From Pseudomonadota bacterium (GTDB lineage Bacteria; Pseudomonadota; Gammaproteobacteria; Burkholderiales; Burkholderiaceae_E): 31,421 nt of DNA. Positions 15,667-23,787 of this stretch are shown here, one piece after another (within the stretch, counting starts at the first letter, position 1; every line of letters begins with the position of its first letter). The stretch is taken from positions 1 through 31,421 of the forward strand of contig JAEWGX010000036.1 in NCBI GenBank assembly GCA_023388075.1, given 5' to 3'. Below the pieces are notes generated by a model. That model did not search any database, was not told the DNA's origin, and worked only from the letters and a program-made list of their open reading frames with translations. The translations under genes and the position numbers were made by a program.

Positions 15667-16977
15667 ATGAATGCAGCAGCCGCCGCCCGGAGCCACAAAG
15701 CGGGGTCGAAACCGGGCAAGGGAAGCTACGACGTCGCCGTCGTCGGCCGCGGCGCCGTAGGAACCGCCGCGGCGCTCGCCTTCGCGCGGGCGGGCCGCCG
15801 GGTGGCGCTGGTCGCACCGGCAGACAACACGAACACCACCGGCCAGGCGGCCCGCGGCGCGGATGACTGGGACACTCGCGTCTTCGCCATCTCGCCGTCC
15901 AGCCGCTCCCTGCTGCTCGAGCTCGGGGCCTGGCAGCTCATGGACCCGGGCCGCCTCGCGCCGGTGCACGACATGCGCCTCTTCAACGACGGGGCTGGCC
16001 TCGTCACCCGGGAGCGCGCGGAGGTGCGCCTGGACGCCTACCAGGGGCGCGTGGAAGCACTCGCCTGGATCGTGGAGAACCGCGAGCTGCAGCAGGCGCT
16101 CGACCGGGCCATCGCCTTGTCGCTGCCGACCGGGATGCTGTCCCGAGTGGACGCGGCGGTGTCGGAGCTCACGCTTGCGCCGCGCGATGCCGAGCCGGCG
16201 CCGGAGGCGGTCCTCGGACTCGCGGGCGGCGGCCGGCTTACCGCGGGATTGGTGGTGGCGGCGGACGGCACGGCATCGCCGCTGCGCCTGCTCGCCGGCA
16301 TCGAGCACGAGGTGCGCGAGTACGACCAGACTGCCATCGTCGCGAACTTCCGGTCCGGCAAGCCGCATCGGGACTGTGCGTGGCAATGGTTCCGCGACGA
16401 CGGCGTGCTTGCCCTGCTGCCGCTGCCTTCGGACGATCTCGCGCATGGCGAGGGGCGCGTGAGCCTGGTGTGGTCCGCGCCCACGGACCGCGCCTCGTCG
16501 TTCCTGGACGGCGATGCCGACGGCGCTGCGGGCCGGCTCGCCCGTGAGGTGCAGGTGATGTCGCATGGCAAGCTGGGCGCGCTCACCGCCATCTCGCGCC
16601 CGGCGGGGTTCCCGCTGCGGGCCGTCCATTGCCGGCGATTCATCGCCCCGTCATTTGCCCTGGTGGGCGACGCCGCCCATGCGGTGCATCCGATGGCCGG
16701 GCAGGGGATGAACCTCGGCTTCGGCGACGTGCGCGCCCTCATGGACGCGCTGCTCGCGGACCCGACGCGACGCGGTCGGCCCGACTGGCTCCAGCTGCGG
16801 CGCTACGAACGCTCCCGCCGGGAGCCCGTCGCCGTCATGCAGCTCGCGCTCGACGGGCTCCACCAGGCTTTCGGCAACCTGCCGCCGCCGCTGGTCGGGC
16901 TGCGCGACCTCGGGTGGGAGGTGGTTGCGCGTTCGTCATGGATCCGGCGACGGATGATCGCGCATGCGGTAAGCTGA
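15667..16977 (+). CDS. UbiH/UbiF/COQ6-family FAD-dependent ubiquinone biosynthesis hydroxylase
   Basis: This 436-residue flavoprotein monooxygenase should hydroxylate the aromatic ring of a ubiquinone precursor. The FAD-binding motif is VVGRGAVG (residues 25-32), the family signature DTRVFAISPSSRSLLLELGAW covers 69-89, and the second FAD motif LVGDAAHAVHPMAGQGMNLG lies around 330-352. The first 20 residues are a variable extension. Which ring position it acts on (UbiH, UbiF, UbiI or UbiM-like) cannot be told from the sequence alone. The ATG at 15667 follows a TATACT at 15655-15660 so closely that the transcript may be leaderless. dsbC starts 41 bp downstream. Confidence 0.9.
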   Translation: MNAAAAARSHKAGSKPGKGSYDVAVVGRGAVGTAAALAFARAGRRVALVAPADNTNTTGQAARGADDWDTRVFAISPSSRSLLLELGAWQLMDPGRLAPVHDMRLFNDGAGLVTRERAEVRLDAYQGRVEALAWIVENRELQQALDRAIALSLPTGMLSRVDAAVSELTLAPRDAEPAPEAVLGLAGGGRLTAGLVVAADGTASPLRLLAGIEHEVREYDQTAIVANFRSGKPHRDCAWQWFRDDGVLALLPLPSDDLAHGEGRVSLVWSAPTDRASSFLDGDADGAAGRLAREVQVMSHGKLGALTAISRPAGFPLRAVHCRRFIAPSFALVGDAAHAVHPMAGQGMNLGFGDVRALMDALLADPTRRGRPDWLQLRRYERSRREPVAVMQLALDGLHQAFGNLPPPLVGLRDLGWEVVARSSWIRRRMIAHAVS

Positions 16978-17018
16978 GAAGCAAGCCCCACATCGAGCCC
17001 CAACCTCTGCAGGCATAC

Positions 17019-17786
17019 ATGACTCTCATCCATCCGGCGCGCACGGCTGCGCGCATGCTCGTGGCGGCGTTCACCGGCGCGCTGATCGGCACGGCGCTCT
17101 GGAGCGCGTCCCCGCCGGCGGCCGCGCAGGTCGATCCGTCCCCGCAGATCCGCAAGGTGGTGGAGGACTGGCTGGGAGGGCGCCACCGAGTCGACGAGGT
17201 GACGCCCACGCCGCTCGCCAACATGTACGAGGTGCGGATCGGAACGGACCTGATCTACGTGGACGGGAAGGCGGAGTACGCCTTCATCGAGGGTCAGATG
17301 ATCGACCTGAAGGCGAACCGCAACCTCACCCAGGCCCGCATCGACGACATCAACCGCATCGACTTCAAGAAGGACCTGCCCCTCGCGCTTGCGATCAAGC
17401 AGGTCAACGGCAATGGCAAGCGGGTGGTCGCGGTGTTCGAGGATCCGAACTGCACCTACTGCCGCAAGCTGCGCGCCGACCTGGTGAAGGTGAAGGACCT
17501 GACGCTCTATACCTTTCCCTATCCGATCCTCGCACCGGACTCCGAGGTGAAGGCGCGCAAGGCCTGGTGCGCCAAGGACCGGGGCACGGCGTGGAACGAG
17601 ATGATGACGAGCGGCCGGGTCCCGGACAACGAGGGCAACTGCGAGAACCCGGTGCGCCAGGTGCAGGCGCTGGGCCGCGAGCTGAACGTGACCGGCACGC
17701 CGACGCTCTTCTTTCCCAATGGCAAGCGCGTGCCCGGCGCCATTCCGACGCAGGAACTGGAGCGATTGCTCGCGGAGAACGGCTGA
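17019..17786 (+). CDS. dsbC: Thiol:disulfide isomerase DsbC family protein
   Basis: This is a 255-residue periplasmic disulfide isomerase that corrects wrong disulfides in secreted proteins. A signal peptide is visible (hydrophobic 12-30, cleavage expected near PPAAA-Q37). The N-terminal dimerisation domain spans about 40-110. The thioredoxin-like domain carries the active site CTYC (Cys145, Cys148; E. coli DsbC has CGYC), a second cysteine pair (Cys184, Cys208) matching the structural disulfide of DsbC, and the cis-proline Pro228 in TGTPT. It lies just behind the hydroxylase gene and is probably co-transcribed. The upstream extension of the frame overlaps that gene and is rejected. Confidence 0.93.
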   Translation: MTLIHPARTAARMLVAAFTGALIGTALWSASPPAAAQVDPSPQIRKVVEDWLGGRHRVDEVTPTPLANMYEVRIGTDLIYVDGKAEYAFIEGQMIDLKANRNLTQARIDDINRIDFKKDLPLALAIKQVNGNGKRVVAVFEDPNCTYCRKLRADLVKVKDLTLYTFPYPILAPDSEVKARKAWCAKDRGTAWNEMMTSGRVPDNEGNCENPVRQVQALGRELNVTGTPTLFFPNGKRVPGAIPTQELERLLAENG

Positions 17787-17787
17787 C

Positions 17788-17805
17788 CGCGCCGCTCGTG
17801 GCGCG
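17788..17805. terminator. Hairpin between convergent dsbC and pncA
   Basis: CGCGCC and GGCGCG form a perfect 6-bp stem with a 6-nt loop in the 30-bp gap between two convergent genes. No T-run follows on either strand, so it is a weak terminator candidate; its position is the main support. Confidence 0.35.
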
Positions 17806-17816
17806 AGCCGGTCGCC

Positions 17817-18533
17817 TCAGCCGAGGATGTCGCCGGAGCGGATCCGCCTGACGCCCTTGGCGGTCATGTCCTGCCACGCCTTCGCGAGCGATCCGTTCAG
17901 GTCGATCGCCCGGGTGGCGTCCTCGATGACGTAGGCCTCGAACCCGAGCGATCGCGCATCCATCGCGGTCCACGCCACGCAGAAATCGGTGGCGAGGCCG
18001 GTCACGTAGACGGTGTCGATGCCGCGGCTCTTCAGGTAGCCGTCCAGCCCGGTCCTCGTCTTCTGGTCGGCCTCGATGAAGGCCGAGTAGCTGTCGGTGT
18101 CGCGGTGATAGCCCTTGCGGATCACCAGCTGCGCCATCGGCAGCTTCAGGCCGGCAGCGAGCTCCGCGTCCGCGCTGCCCTGCACGCAGTGGTCGGGCCA
18201 GAGCACCTGGGTGCCGTAGGACAGGTCCGTCGTCTCGAAGGGCTTCTTGCCCGCGTGCGCGCTGGCAAACGACGCGTGGCTCGGCGTATGCCAGTCCTGG
18301 GTCACGACCACGTTGGCGAAGGCGCCGGCGAGCCGGTTGATCACCGGGATCACCTTGTCTCCTTCCGCCACGGGCAGGGTGCCTCCCGGGAGGAAGCAGT
18401 TCTGCACGTCGACCACGATCAGCGCGGCCCGCCCGTCGGGCCTGACCGTGGCTGCCCGCGCGCCGCCCGGTACGCCAGCCAGGAGAAGCAGCGAGGCGCC
18501 GGTGGCGCCCTGGAGGAAGCGACGACGTTGCAT
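17817..18533 (-). CDS. pncA: Nicotinamidase/isochorismatase-family hydrolase with Tat-type signal
   Basis: This is a 238-residue hydrolase that should convert nicotinamide to nicotinate for NAD salvage. The catalytic triad is Asp42 (VVDVQNCF), Lys140 (VIRKGY) and Cys185 (ATDFCV). Likely metal ligands are Asp80, His82 and His86 (TQDWHTPSH) and His115 (DHCVQG), by analogy with characterised PncA proteins. Unusually, it starts with MQRRRFLQGATGAS and a hydrophobic stretch ending in GGARA, a twin-arginine (Tat) signal. Most nicotinamidases are cytoplasmic, so this one is probably exported. It is convergent with dsbC. Confidence 0.88.
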   Translation of the reverse strand: MQRRRFLQGATGASLLLLAGVPGGARAATVRPDGRAALIVVDVQNCFLPGGTLPVAEGDKVIPVINRLAGAFANVVVTQDWHTPSHASFASAHAGKKPFETTDLSYGTQVLWPDHCVQGSADAELAAGLKLPMAQLVIRKGYHRDTDSYSAFIEADQKTRTGLDGYLKSRGIDTVYVTGLATDFCVAWTAMDARSLGFEAYVIEDATRAIDLNGSLAKAWQDMTAKGVRRIRSGDILG

Positions 18534-18612
18534 GGCAGGTCTCCGCGACGTGGCGATCCTGCCAGCGTACTCGCCCAGGCCGCGGTTGGGAATAGGGCGG
18601 CGGCGAGAACCG

Positions 18613-19764
18613 CTACCGCGGCTCCAGCACCCACATCCGCGCCGGCGCCTTCATGGTGCCCGCGGCAAGCGCGGCGTCCACGCCGAACCCCCAGAACAGG
18701 TCGGCGCGCTTGGTGCCGCGAATCGCCCCGCCGGTATCCTGCGCCACCATGAGCCGCTCGAGCGGTTGCCCGCTTACGGGGTGCGTGGTCTGCAGGTACA
18801 CCAGCGAACCCAGCGGTATCCGGCCGCGGTCGACCGCGATCGAGCGCAGGGGGGTGAGCGGCACGCCGAGCGAACCGGGCGGCCCGAGAGTCGGGTCCGC
18901 CGGCGGCGGCAGCTGGCGGAAGAAGACCAGGCTGGGGTTGGTGTTCATCACGCCAGGCGCGGCGGCCGGATTTTCCTGCAGCCAGCGGCGGATCGCCGGA
19001 GCGGTGACCTGCTCCCGGGAAAGCGCGCCGCGATCGATCAGCGTCTTGCCGATCGCCCGGTAGGGGTGCCCGTTCTGGTCCGCGTAGCCCACGCGCATGG
19101 TGCTGCCGTCACGCAGCTGCAGCCGTCCGGACCCCTGGATCTCCAGGAAGAAGGCGTCCACCGGATCGTCCGCCCAGGCGAGCACCGGTGCGTCGGCCGC
19201 CGCGCGTGCATCCTCGCGGCCGAGCTCGGCACGGCTGTAGTAGGGCACCACCTTCGTCCCTTCCAGGCGTCCTCGCAGTCGCATGCCGGCGAGCCGTGGC
19301 TCGACCGCGGTGAGATCGATGGTGAGCAGGTCCGGCGGGCGGCCGCGCAACGGCACCTGGCCGGGCCGGTCCCGGGTCAGGCTGCCGGTCAGGAGCGGTT
19401 CGTAGTAGCCGGTCACCAGGCCCGCGGGATTCTCCGCGTCCACCAGCTCGCGCGCCACGAAGCGCCGCTCGAGCCAGCCAGCGAGCGCAGCCCGGTCGGG
19501 ACCGGGCGCGCCCTGGGGCATGCTCGCGCAGGTCTCCCGCCAGCCGGCAGGCGGCTGCGACCGGGCGCATTGCTGGGCGATCGCACCAGCGAGACCGTCG
19601 AGCGGGTCGGCAGCGAAGCCGGGCAGGGCGGATACCGCGATCGGCTCGGGCGGCGGCGGTGGGGTCACCGGCCGGGGAGCAGTCGTGCACGCGGCCAGCG
19701 TCACCAGGGCGGCGAGGAGCGCAAGGCATAATGCCCACTGTTGTGGCAGGCGGAATCGGAGCAT
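18613..19764 (-). CDS. mltA: Membrane-bound lytic murein transglycosylase A
   Basis: This 383-residue outer-membrane lipoprotein cleaves peptidoglycan glycan strands, forming 1,6-anhydromuropeptides. The signal peptide ends in the lipobox LAAC with Cys26, followed by a Pro-rich linker. The MltA core contains LVTGYYEPLLTGS and AFFLEIQGSGRLQLRDGS. The C-terminal 3D domain reads LMVAQDTGGAIRG and KRADLFWGFG, carrying the conserved aspartates including the catalytic one. Length fits the family. The start ATG (19764) overlaps an opposite-strand ATG at 19763. No clear ribosome-binding site is visible. Confidence 0.94.
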   Translation of the reverse strand: MLRFRLPQQWALCLALLAALVTLAACTTAPRPVTPPPPPEPIAVSALPGFAADPLDGLAGAIAQQCARSQPPAGWRETCASMPQGAPGPDRAALAGWLERRFVARELVDAENPAGLVTGYYEPLLTGSLTRDRPGQVPLRGRPPDLLTIDLTAVEPRLAGMRLRGRLEGTKVVPYYSRAELGREDARAAADAPVLAWADDPVDAFFLEIQGSGRLQLRDGSTMRVGYADQNGHPYRAIGKTLIDRGALSREQVTAPAIRRWLQENPAAAPGVMNTNPSLVFFRQLPPPADPTLGPPGSLGVPLTPLRSIAVDRGRIPLGSLVYLQTTHPVSGQPLERLMVAQDTGGAIRGTKRADLFWGFGVDAALAAGTMKAPARMWVLEPR

Positions 19765-19777
19765 GTGGGTCGTCTAC

Positions 19778-19843
19778 ATGAACATCATCATCGCCGTGGT
19801 GATCGTCGCGGCGTTCGTGATCTGGACGATGCGCGGCAAGTAG
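19778..19843 (+). CDS. Possible 21-residue membrane microprotein
   Basis: This short frame encodes MNIIIAVVIVAAFVIWTMRGK: a single hydrophobic helix with a basic C-terminus, the usual look of small membrane proteins. It lies alone in the space between mltA and apaG, on the opposite strand. An in-frame ATG at 19763 would add five residues. A GGAG lies upstream but at an unfavourable distance. It could be chance coding in a GC-rich gap. Confidence 0.3.
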   Translation: MNIIIAVVIVAAFVIWTMRGK

Positions 19844-19875
19844 CCGCGCGGCGGGAAAGGAGGGCGCCCCGCGCC

Positions 19876-20259
19876 TCAGTGAAGGACCCTGGGCATCTGC
19901 AGGTCGAACGCGGGTATGTCCGCGTCGAAACGCTCGCCGTCCTCGGCGACGAAGAAGTAGCTGCCGTGCATGCGTCCGACCGGAGAGGGAATCTGGCTGC
20001 CGCTGGTGTACTGGAAGCTCTCGCCCGGCTTCAGCAACGGCTGGTGCCCGACCACGCCAAGGCCCTTCACCTCGCGCATCGTTCCGCCGTCGTCCTCGAT
20101 CACGAAGTGACGGCTGATGAGTTGCGTGGCGACGTTGCCCCGGTTGGTGATGGTGACCGTGTAGGCGAAGGAGTAGACCCCGTCGTTCGGACTGGACTGG
20201 TCCGAGAGGTATTCGGTCTCGACCGCGATATCGATCGCGTACCTGGTTTCCTGTGTCAC
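19876..20259 (-). CDS. apaG: ApaG family protein
   Basis: This is a 127-residue protein with a fibronectin-III-like fold. It contains the family core YSFAYTVTITNRG, then VGHQPLLKPGESFQYTSGSQI and GRMHGSYFFV. ApaG was named after an association with diadenosine tetraphosphate levels in Salmonella; its biochemical role is unsettled. The GTG at 20259 gives the normal family length (about 125 residues) and has GGAG about 9 nt upstream. The longer upstream frame runs antisense into rpe and is not supported. It is divergent from rpe, as commonly seen in betaproteobacteria. Confidence 0.92.
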   Translation of the reverse strand: MTQETRYAIDIAVETEYLSDQSSPNDGVYSFAYTVTITNRGNVATQLISRHFVIEDDGGTMREVKGLGVVGHQPLLKPGESFQYTSGSQIPSPVGRMHGSYFFVAEDGERFDADIPAFDLQMPRVLH

Positions 20260-20419
20260 GCGAGACTGCTCCAGCGGTTTAGGCGCTCCCGGGGACCGGG
20301 CAGGGTCGGCCCGCCCCCGAATGGGTACGAGGAAACACGGGACGGCCCGGCATTCCTCGAGCGGGTTCACCACGAGGGGTGAATACAATCCGATTCTAGT
20401 CAATCCACGGAGGGTGGTG

Positions 20420-21112
20420 ATGGCCTTTCGAATCGCACCGAGCGTGTTGTCCTCGGACTTCGCGCGGCTCGGTGAAGAGGTCCGGGCGATCGAGGAGGCC
20501 GGCGCCGATCTTGTCCATCTCGACGTGATGGACAACCACTACGTGCCCAATCTCACTGTCGGGCCGATGGTGTGCGAGGCCATTCGGCGGCACGTGCGCA
20601 TTCCGATCGACGTGCACCTCATGGTGCGGCCGGTCGACGCGCTGGCGGCGGCGTTCGCCGACGCCGGGGCGAACATCATCAGCTTCCATCCCGAGGCGGT
20701 GGATCACGTCGACCGGACCATCCAGTCGATCCACGACCGTGGCTGCAAGGCCGGGTTGGTGCTCAATCCGGCGACGCCGCTCGCCTGGCTCGACTGGACG
20801 TTACCGGAGCTCGACGTGGTGCTGCTGATGTCGGTCAATCCCGGGTTCGGCGGCCAGTCCTTCATCCCCGCCGCGATCCCGAAGATCCGCCAGGTGCGCG
20901 CGTTGATCGATGCGCAGCAGTCTGCCGGCGGCCGGGAGGTCTGGCTCGAGGTGGACGGGGGCATCAAGGTGGACAACGTCGGCGACGTCGCCGCCGCCGG
21001 CGCCGACACGTTCGTCGCCGGTTCGGCGGTCTTCGGCGCGCCGGACCCGGATGGCGGCTATCGCGGCGTGCTCGGCCGCTTCCGCGAGGCGCTCTCCAAA
21101 GTGACGGCATGA
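20420..21112 (+). CDS. rpe: Ribulose-phosphate 3-epimerase
   Basis: This 230-residue TIM-barrel enzyme interconverts ribulose 5-phosphate and xylulose 5-phosphate in the pentose phosphate pathway. The start MAFRIAPSVLSSDFARLGEE is typical. Signatures include HLDVMDNHYVPNLTVGP (metal and catalytic Asp), DVHLMV, SVNPGFGGQSFIP and the catalytic Asp in LEVDGGIKVDN. The ATG at 20420 has GGAGG about 8 nt upstream. A TACAAT at 20384-20389 could be the -10 of its promoter. The stop overlaps the gph start (ATGA), and the trp genes follow, so a shared transcript is likely. Confidence 0.96.
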   Translation: MAFRIAPSVLSSDFARLGEEVRAIEEAGADLVHLDVMDNHYVPNLTVGPMVCEAIRRHVRIPIDVHLMVRPVDALAAAFADAGANIISFHPEAVDHVDRTIQSIHDRGCKAGLVLNPATPLAWLDWTLPELDVVLLMSVNPGFGGQSFIPAAIPKIRQVRALIDAQQSAGGREVWLEVDGGIKVDNVGDVAAAGADTFVAGSAVFGAPDPDGGYRGVLGRFREALSKVTA

Positions 21113-21849
21113 ATTCGCCGGACACGCCGCCTGGCGAGGCGCCGATCCGCGCGGTGTGCATCGACCTCGACGGCACCCTGCTCGATACGATCCCCGATCT
21201 CGCGGCAGCCGCCAACGCGATGCTGCGGGACCTCGGCCATGCATCATTGCCGGAGGCGCGGATCCGGGAGTTCGTCGGCAAGGGCGCCGACGTGCTGATC
21301 GCGCGGGCCCTGCACGCCGTCGGCGCGGCCGACGCCTCGATCCTGCCGGCGGAAGGTCGCGCGGAGGCGGTGGTGCCGACGCGAGCCCGTGAGCGCTTCT
21401 ACGCGAACTATCGGCTGCAGAACGGCACGGCCGCCCGGCTCTACGACGGAGTGACCGAAGGCGTGCGCGGACTCCGGTCGCTGGGGCTGCGCCTTGCCTG
21501 CGTGACCAACAAGCCGGGCGAGTTCATCCCGGCACTGCTCGATCGCTTCGGGTTGGCCGACGCCTTCGACTTCAGCATCGCCGGCGACACGCTGCCCGTG
21601 CGCAAGCCCCATCCGGGACAACTGCTCGAGGCCTGTCGCCGCTGGGCCCTGCCGCCGCGCAGCGTGCTGGCCGTGGGCGACTCCATCAACGACGCGCAGG
21701 CGGCCCGCGCGGCCGGCATGCCGGTGTACCTGGTGCCCTACGGGTACAACGAAGGCCGCAGCGTCCACGACGCGGACGTTGATGGTATAGTCGGCTCACT
21801 TTCGGAACTACCGAGCCTGATCCAAGGCCACAACGCCCGTGTCGAATGA
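21109..21849 (+). CDS. gph: Phosphoglycolate phosphatase (HAD family)
   Basis: This is a 246-residue HAD hydrolase that removes phosphate from 2-phosphoglycolate, a product of DNA 3'-end repair and oxygenase side reactions. HAD motifs are in order: DLDGTLLDT (nucleophile and acid/base Asp), VTNKPGE, the lysine in RKPHPG, and VGDSINDAQAARAAG. The start overlaps the rpe stop by ATGA. The cluster rpe-gph-trpE is standard in many betaproteobacteria. Its 3' end overlaps the start of a predicted Trp leader peptide. Confidence 0.94.
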   Translation: MNSPDTPPGEAPIRAVCIDLDGTLLDTIPDLAAAANAMLRDLGHASLPEARIREFVGKGADVLIARALHAVGAADASILPAEGRAEAVVPTRARERFYANYRLQNGTAARLYDGVTEGVRGLRSLGLRLACVTNKPGEFIPALLDRFGLADAFDFSIAGDTLPVRKPHPGQLLEACRRWALPPRSVLAVGDSINDAQAARAAGMPVYLVPYGYNEGRSVHDADVDGIVGSLSELPSLIQGHNARVE

Positions 21850-21931
21850 CGCCGTCCGCACGCTGACCCATGTCAACGCCTCGCTCCGCGCGGCGTCGTG
21901 GTGGCGCCCGGCCGGCTGGCGCTGGCGCTGA
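21839..21931 (+). CDS. trpL: Candidate trp operon leader peptide
   Basis: A short frame from a GTG at 21839 (AAGG about 11 nt upstream) encodes 30 residues and ends in WWRPAGWRWR-stop. Four tryptophans in the last ten residues is far above chance and is the mark of a Trp attenuation leader peptide. It overlaps the last codons of gph in another frame and is followed by inverted repeats before trpE. Ribosome stalling at the Trp codons when tryptophan is short would change folding of the leader RNA and permit trpE transcription. The exact start is uncertain. Confidence 0.7.
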   Translation: MSNDAVRTLTHVNASLRAASWWRPAGWRWR

Positions 21932-21948
21932 TCGCCTGCATTCGGGTC

Positions 21949-22016
21949 GCGCGCACGGCAGCGCGCAGCACCTGACAGGACGGAACCCGGACCGGATCAC
22001 GGTTCGCCTTCCGTCC
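21949..22016 (+). promoter_or_regulatory. Candidate trp attenuator region
   Basis: Two hairpins follow the Trp-rich leader. GCGCGC (21949-21954) pairs with GCGCGC (21961-21966). GGACGGAA (21978-21985) pairs with TTCCGTCC (22009-22016), a perfect 8-bp stem. CAGCGC at 21959-21964 can instead pair with GCGCTG at 21919-21924 or 21925-21930, inside the Trp codon run, so competing folds exist. No long T-run follows the second hairpin (only CCCCGTTT), so termination may be weak, Rho-aided or by another mechanism. The rest of the gap to 22187 holds no gene. Confidence 0.5.
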
Positions 22017-22187
22017 GCCCCGAGTCCCGAGTCCCCGTTTCAACGCATCACCGCATGTCGTCGCCGGCCGGCCAGCATCGCTGACCGGACGCGCTGACCC
22101 GGCGGCGGGGAACCAGCAAGGCTTACGACCCACGGCCGCTGCGGCAAGTCCGCCAGGGCGGTGGGCGGCGACGAAAGGATGGCTTCG

Positions 22188-23720
22188 ATGACGGAGATCG
22201 AGTTCAAGGCGCTGGCTGCCCAGGGCTACAACCGGATCCCGCTGCTTACCCAGGCGATGGCGGACCTGGACACGCCGCTCGGCCTCTACCTGAAGCTCAC
22301 CGATTCCGAGCGGCGTGCCAACTCCTTCCTGCTCGAGTCGGTGGTCGGCGGCGAGCGCTTCGGCCGCTACTCGTTCATCGGCCTGCCGGCCCGCACGCTG
22401 GTCCGGGCAACCGGCGACCGGATCGAGGTGGTGAGGGACGGCGAGGTGATCGAGCACGCCCAGGGGGACCCGCTCGCCTTCGTGCGGGAGTTCAAGGCGC
22501 GCTACCGCGCGGCGACGCGCCCGGGCATGCCGCGGTTCTGCGGCGGGCTCGCCGGCTACTTCGGCTACGACGTCGTGCGCTTCATCGAGCCCAGGATCGG
22601 GCAGGCAGGCAAGCCGGATCCGATCGGCGTGCCCGACATGCTGCTGATGCTGGTGGACGAGCTGGCCATCGTCGACAACCTGAGCAGCACGCTCTACCTG
22701 CTGGTCTACGCTGATCCGCTGCAGCCCGAGGCCTATGACGCGGCGCGACGCCGCCTGCGCGAGTTGCGCCGCCGCCTGGCCATGCCGGCCGTCGCGCCCG
22801 AGGAGGGCGTCGCGGCCGATCGCCGCGCGGGGGAGGTGACGCACACGCCGATCGAGCGCCCGTTCCCACGGGCGGACTACCTGGAGACGGTGCGCCAGGC
22901 CCGCGAGCACATCATCGCGGGCGACCTGATGCAGGTGCAGATCGGCCAGGTGCTGCGCAAGCCGTTCGCGCACGCCCCGCTGTCGCTCTACCGCGCGCTG
23001 CGATCCATCAACCCCTCGCCCTACATGTACCACTACGACTTCGGCGGCTTCCAGGTGATCGGAGCCTCGCCGGAGATCCTGGTGCGGCAGGAGACGGCGC
23101 CACCGGCGGCGGACGGCACGCGCCGTGAGCGCGTGATCCTGCGGCCGATCGCTGGCACCCGCAAGCGCGGCATGACACCGGAGGAGGACGAACGGCTCGC
23201 GGGGGAGCTGCTCGCCGATCCCAAGGAGCGCGCCGAGCACCTGATGCTGGTCGACCTGGCGCGCAACGACATCGGCCGCATCGCCCGGGTCGGCACGGTG
23301 ACCGTGACCGAGCGGATGGGCATCGAGAAGTACTCGCACGTGATGCACATCGTGTCCAACGTGGAGGGGGAGCTCGTGGAGGCGATGGATGCGATCGACG
23401 TGCTGCGGGCGACCTTCCCGGCCGGTACTCTCACGGGGGCGCCGAAGGTGCGTGCGATGGAGCTGATCGAGGCGATGGAGCCGACCAAGCGCGGCATCTA
23501 CGGCGGCGCGTGCGGCTACCTCAGCTATTCGGGCGAGATGGACGTCGCCATCGCCATCCGCACCGGCGTGCTGAAGGATGGCATTCTTAACGTTCAGGCA
23601 GCCGCCGGCGTGGTGTTCGATTCCACGCCGGAGGCGGAGTGGCAGGAGACGGAGGCCAAGGCGAGGGCGGTGTTGCGCGCGGCCGAGATGGTGGAATCGG
23701 GGCTCAGTCCCCAGGACTGA
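22188..23720 (+). CDS. trpE: Anthranilate synthase component I
   Basis: This 510-residue enzyme makes anthranilate from chorismate, the first committed step to tryptophan, using ammonia supplied by TrpG. The N-terminal LLES (in NSFLLESVVGGERFGRYSF) is the known feedback-inhibition site for tryptophan. The catalytic core has IGASPEILVR, RPIAGTRKRG, DLARNDIGR, the FPAGTLTGAPKVRAMELI motif and GIYGGACGYLSYSGEMD. The ATG at 22188 is preferred because AAAGGA lies 8 nt upstream; ATGs at 22179 and 22161 are less suitable. It follows the Trp-rich leader and is followed by a Bug-family gene rather than directly by trpG. Confidence 0.97.
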   Translation: MTEIEFKALAAQGYNRIPLLTQAMADLDTPLGLYLKLTDSERRANSFLLESVVGGERFGRYSFIGLPARTLVRATGDRIEVVRDGEVIEHAQGDPLAFVREFKARYRAATRPGMPRFCGGLAGYFGYDVVRFIEPRIGQAGKPDPIGVPDMLLMLVDELAIVDNLSSTLYLLVYADPLQPEAYDAARRRLRELRRRLAMPAVAPEEGVAADRRAGEVTHTPIERPFPRADYLETVRQAREHIIAGDLMQVQIGQVLRKPFAHAPLSLYRALRSINPSPYMYHYDFGGFQVIGASPEILVRQETAPPAADGTRRERVILRPIAGTRKRGMTPEEDERLAGELLADPKERAEHLMLVDLARNDIGRIARVGTVTVTERMGIEKYSHVMHIVSNVEGELVEAMDAIDVLRATFPAGTLTGAPKVRAMELIEAMEPTKRGIYGGACGYLSYSGEMDVAIAIRTGVLKDGILNVQAAAGVVFDSTPEAEWQETEAKARAVLRAAEMVESGLSPQD

Positions 23721-23787
23721 GCCGGTGCCTGAACGGTTCCGGCAACGGTGCGGACAGGACGCACCTCACAACGACCAGGAGGCTTGA

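Noticed and set aside
21873..23348. Long minus-strand open frame (491 codons) opposite trpE
   Set aside because: It is antisense to trpE, lacks any recognisable domain, and has the His/Arg/Asp-rich composition typical of shadow frames in GC-rich genes.
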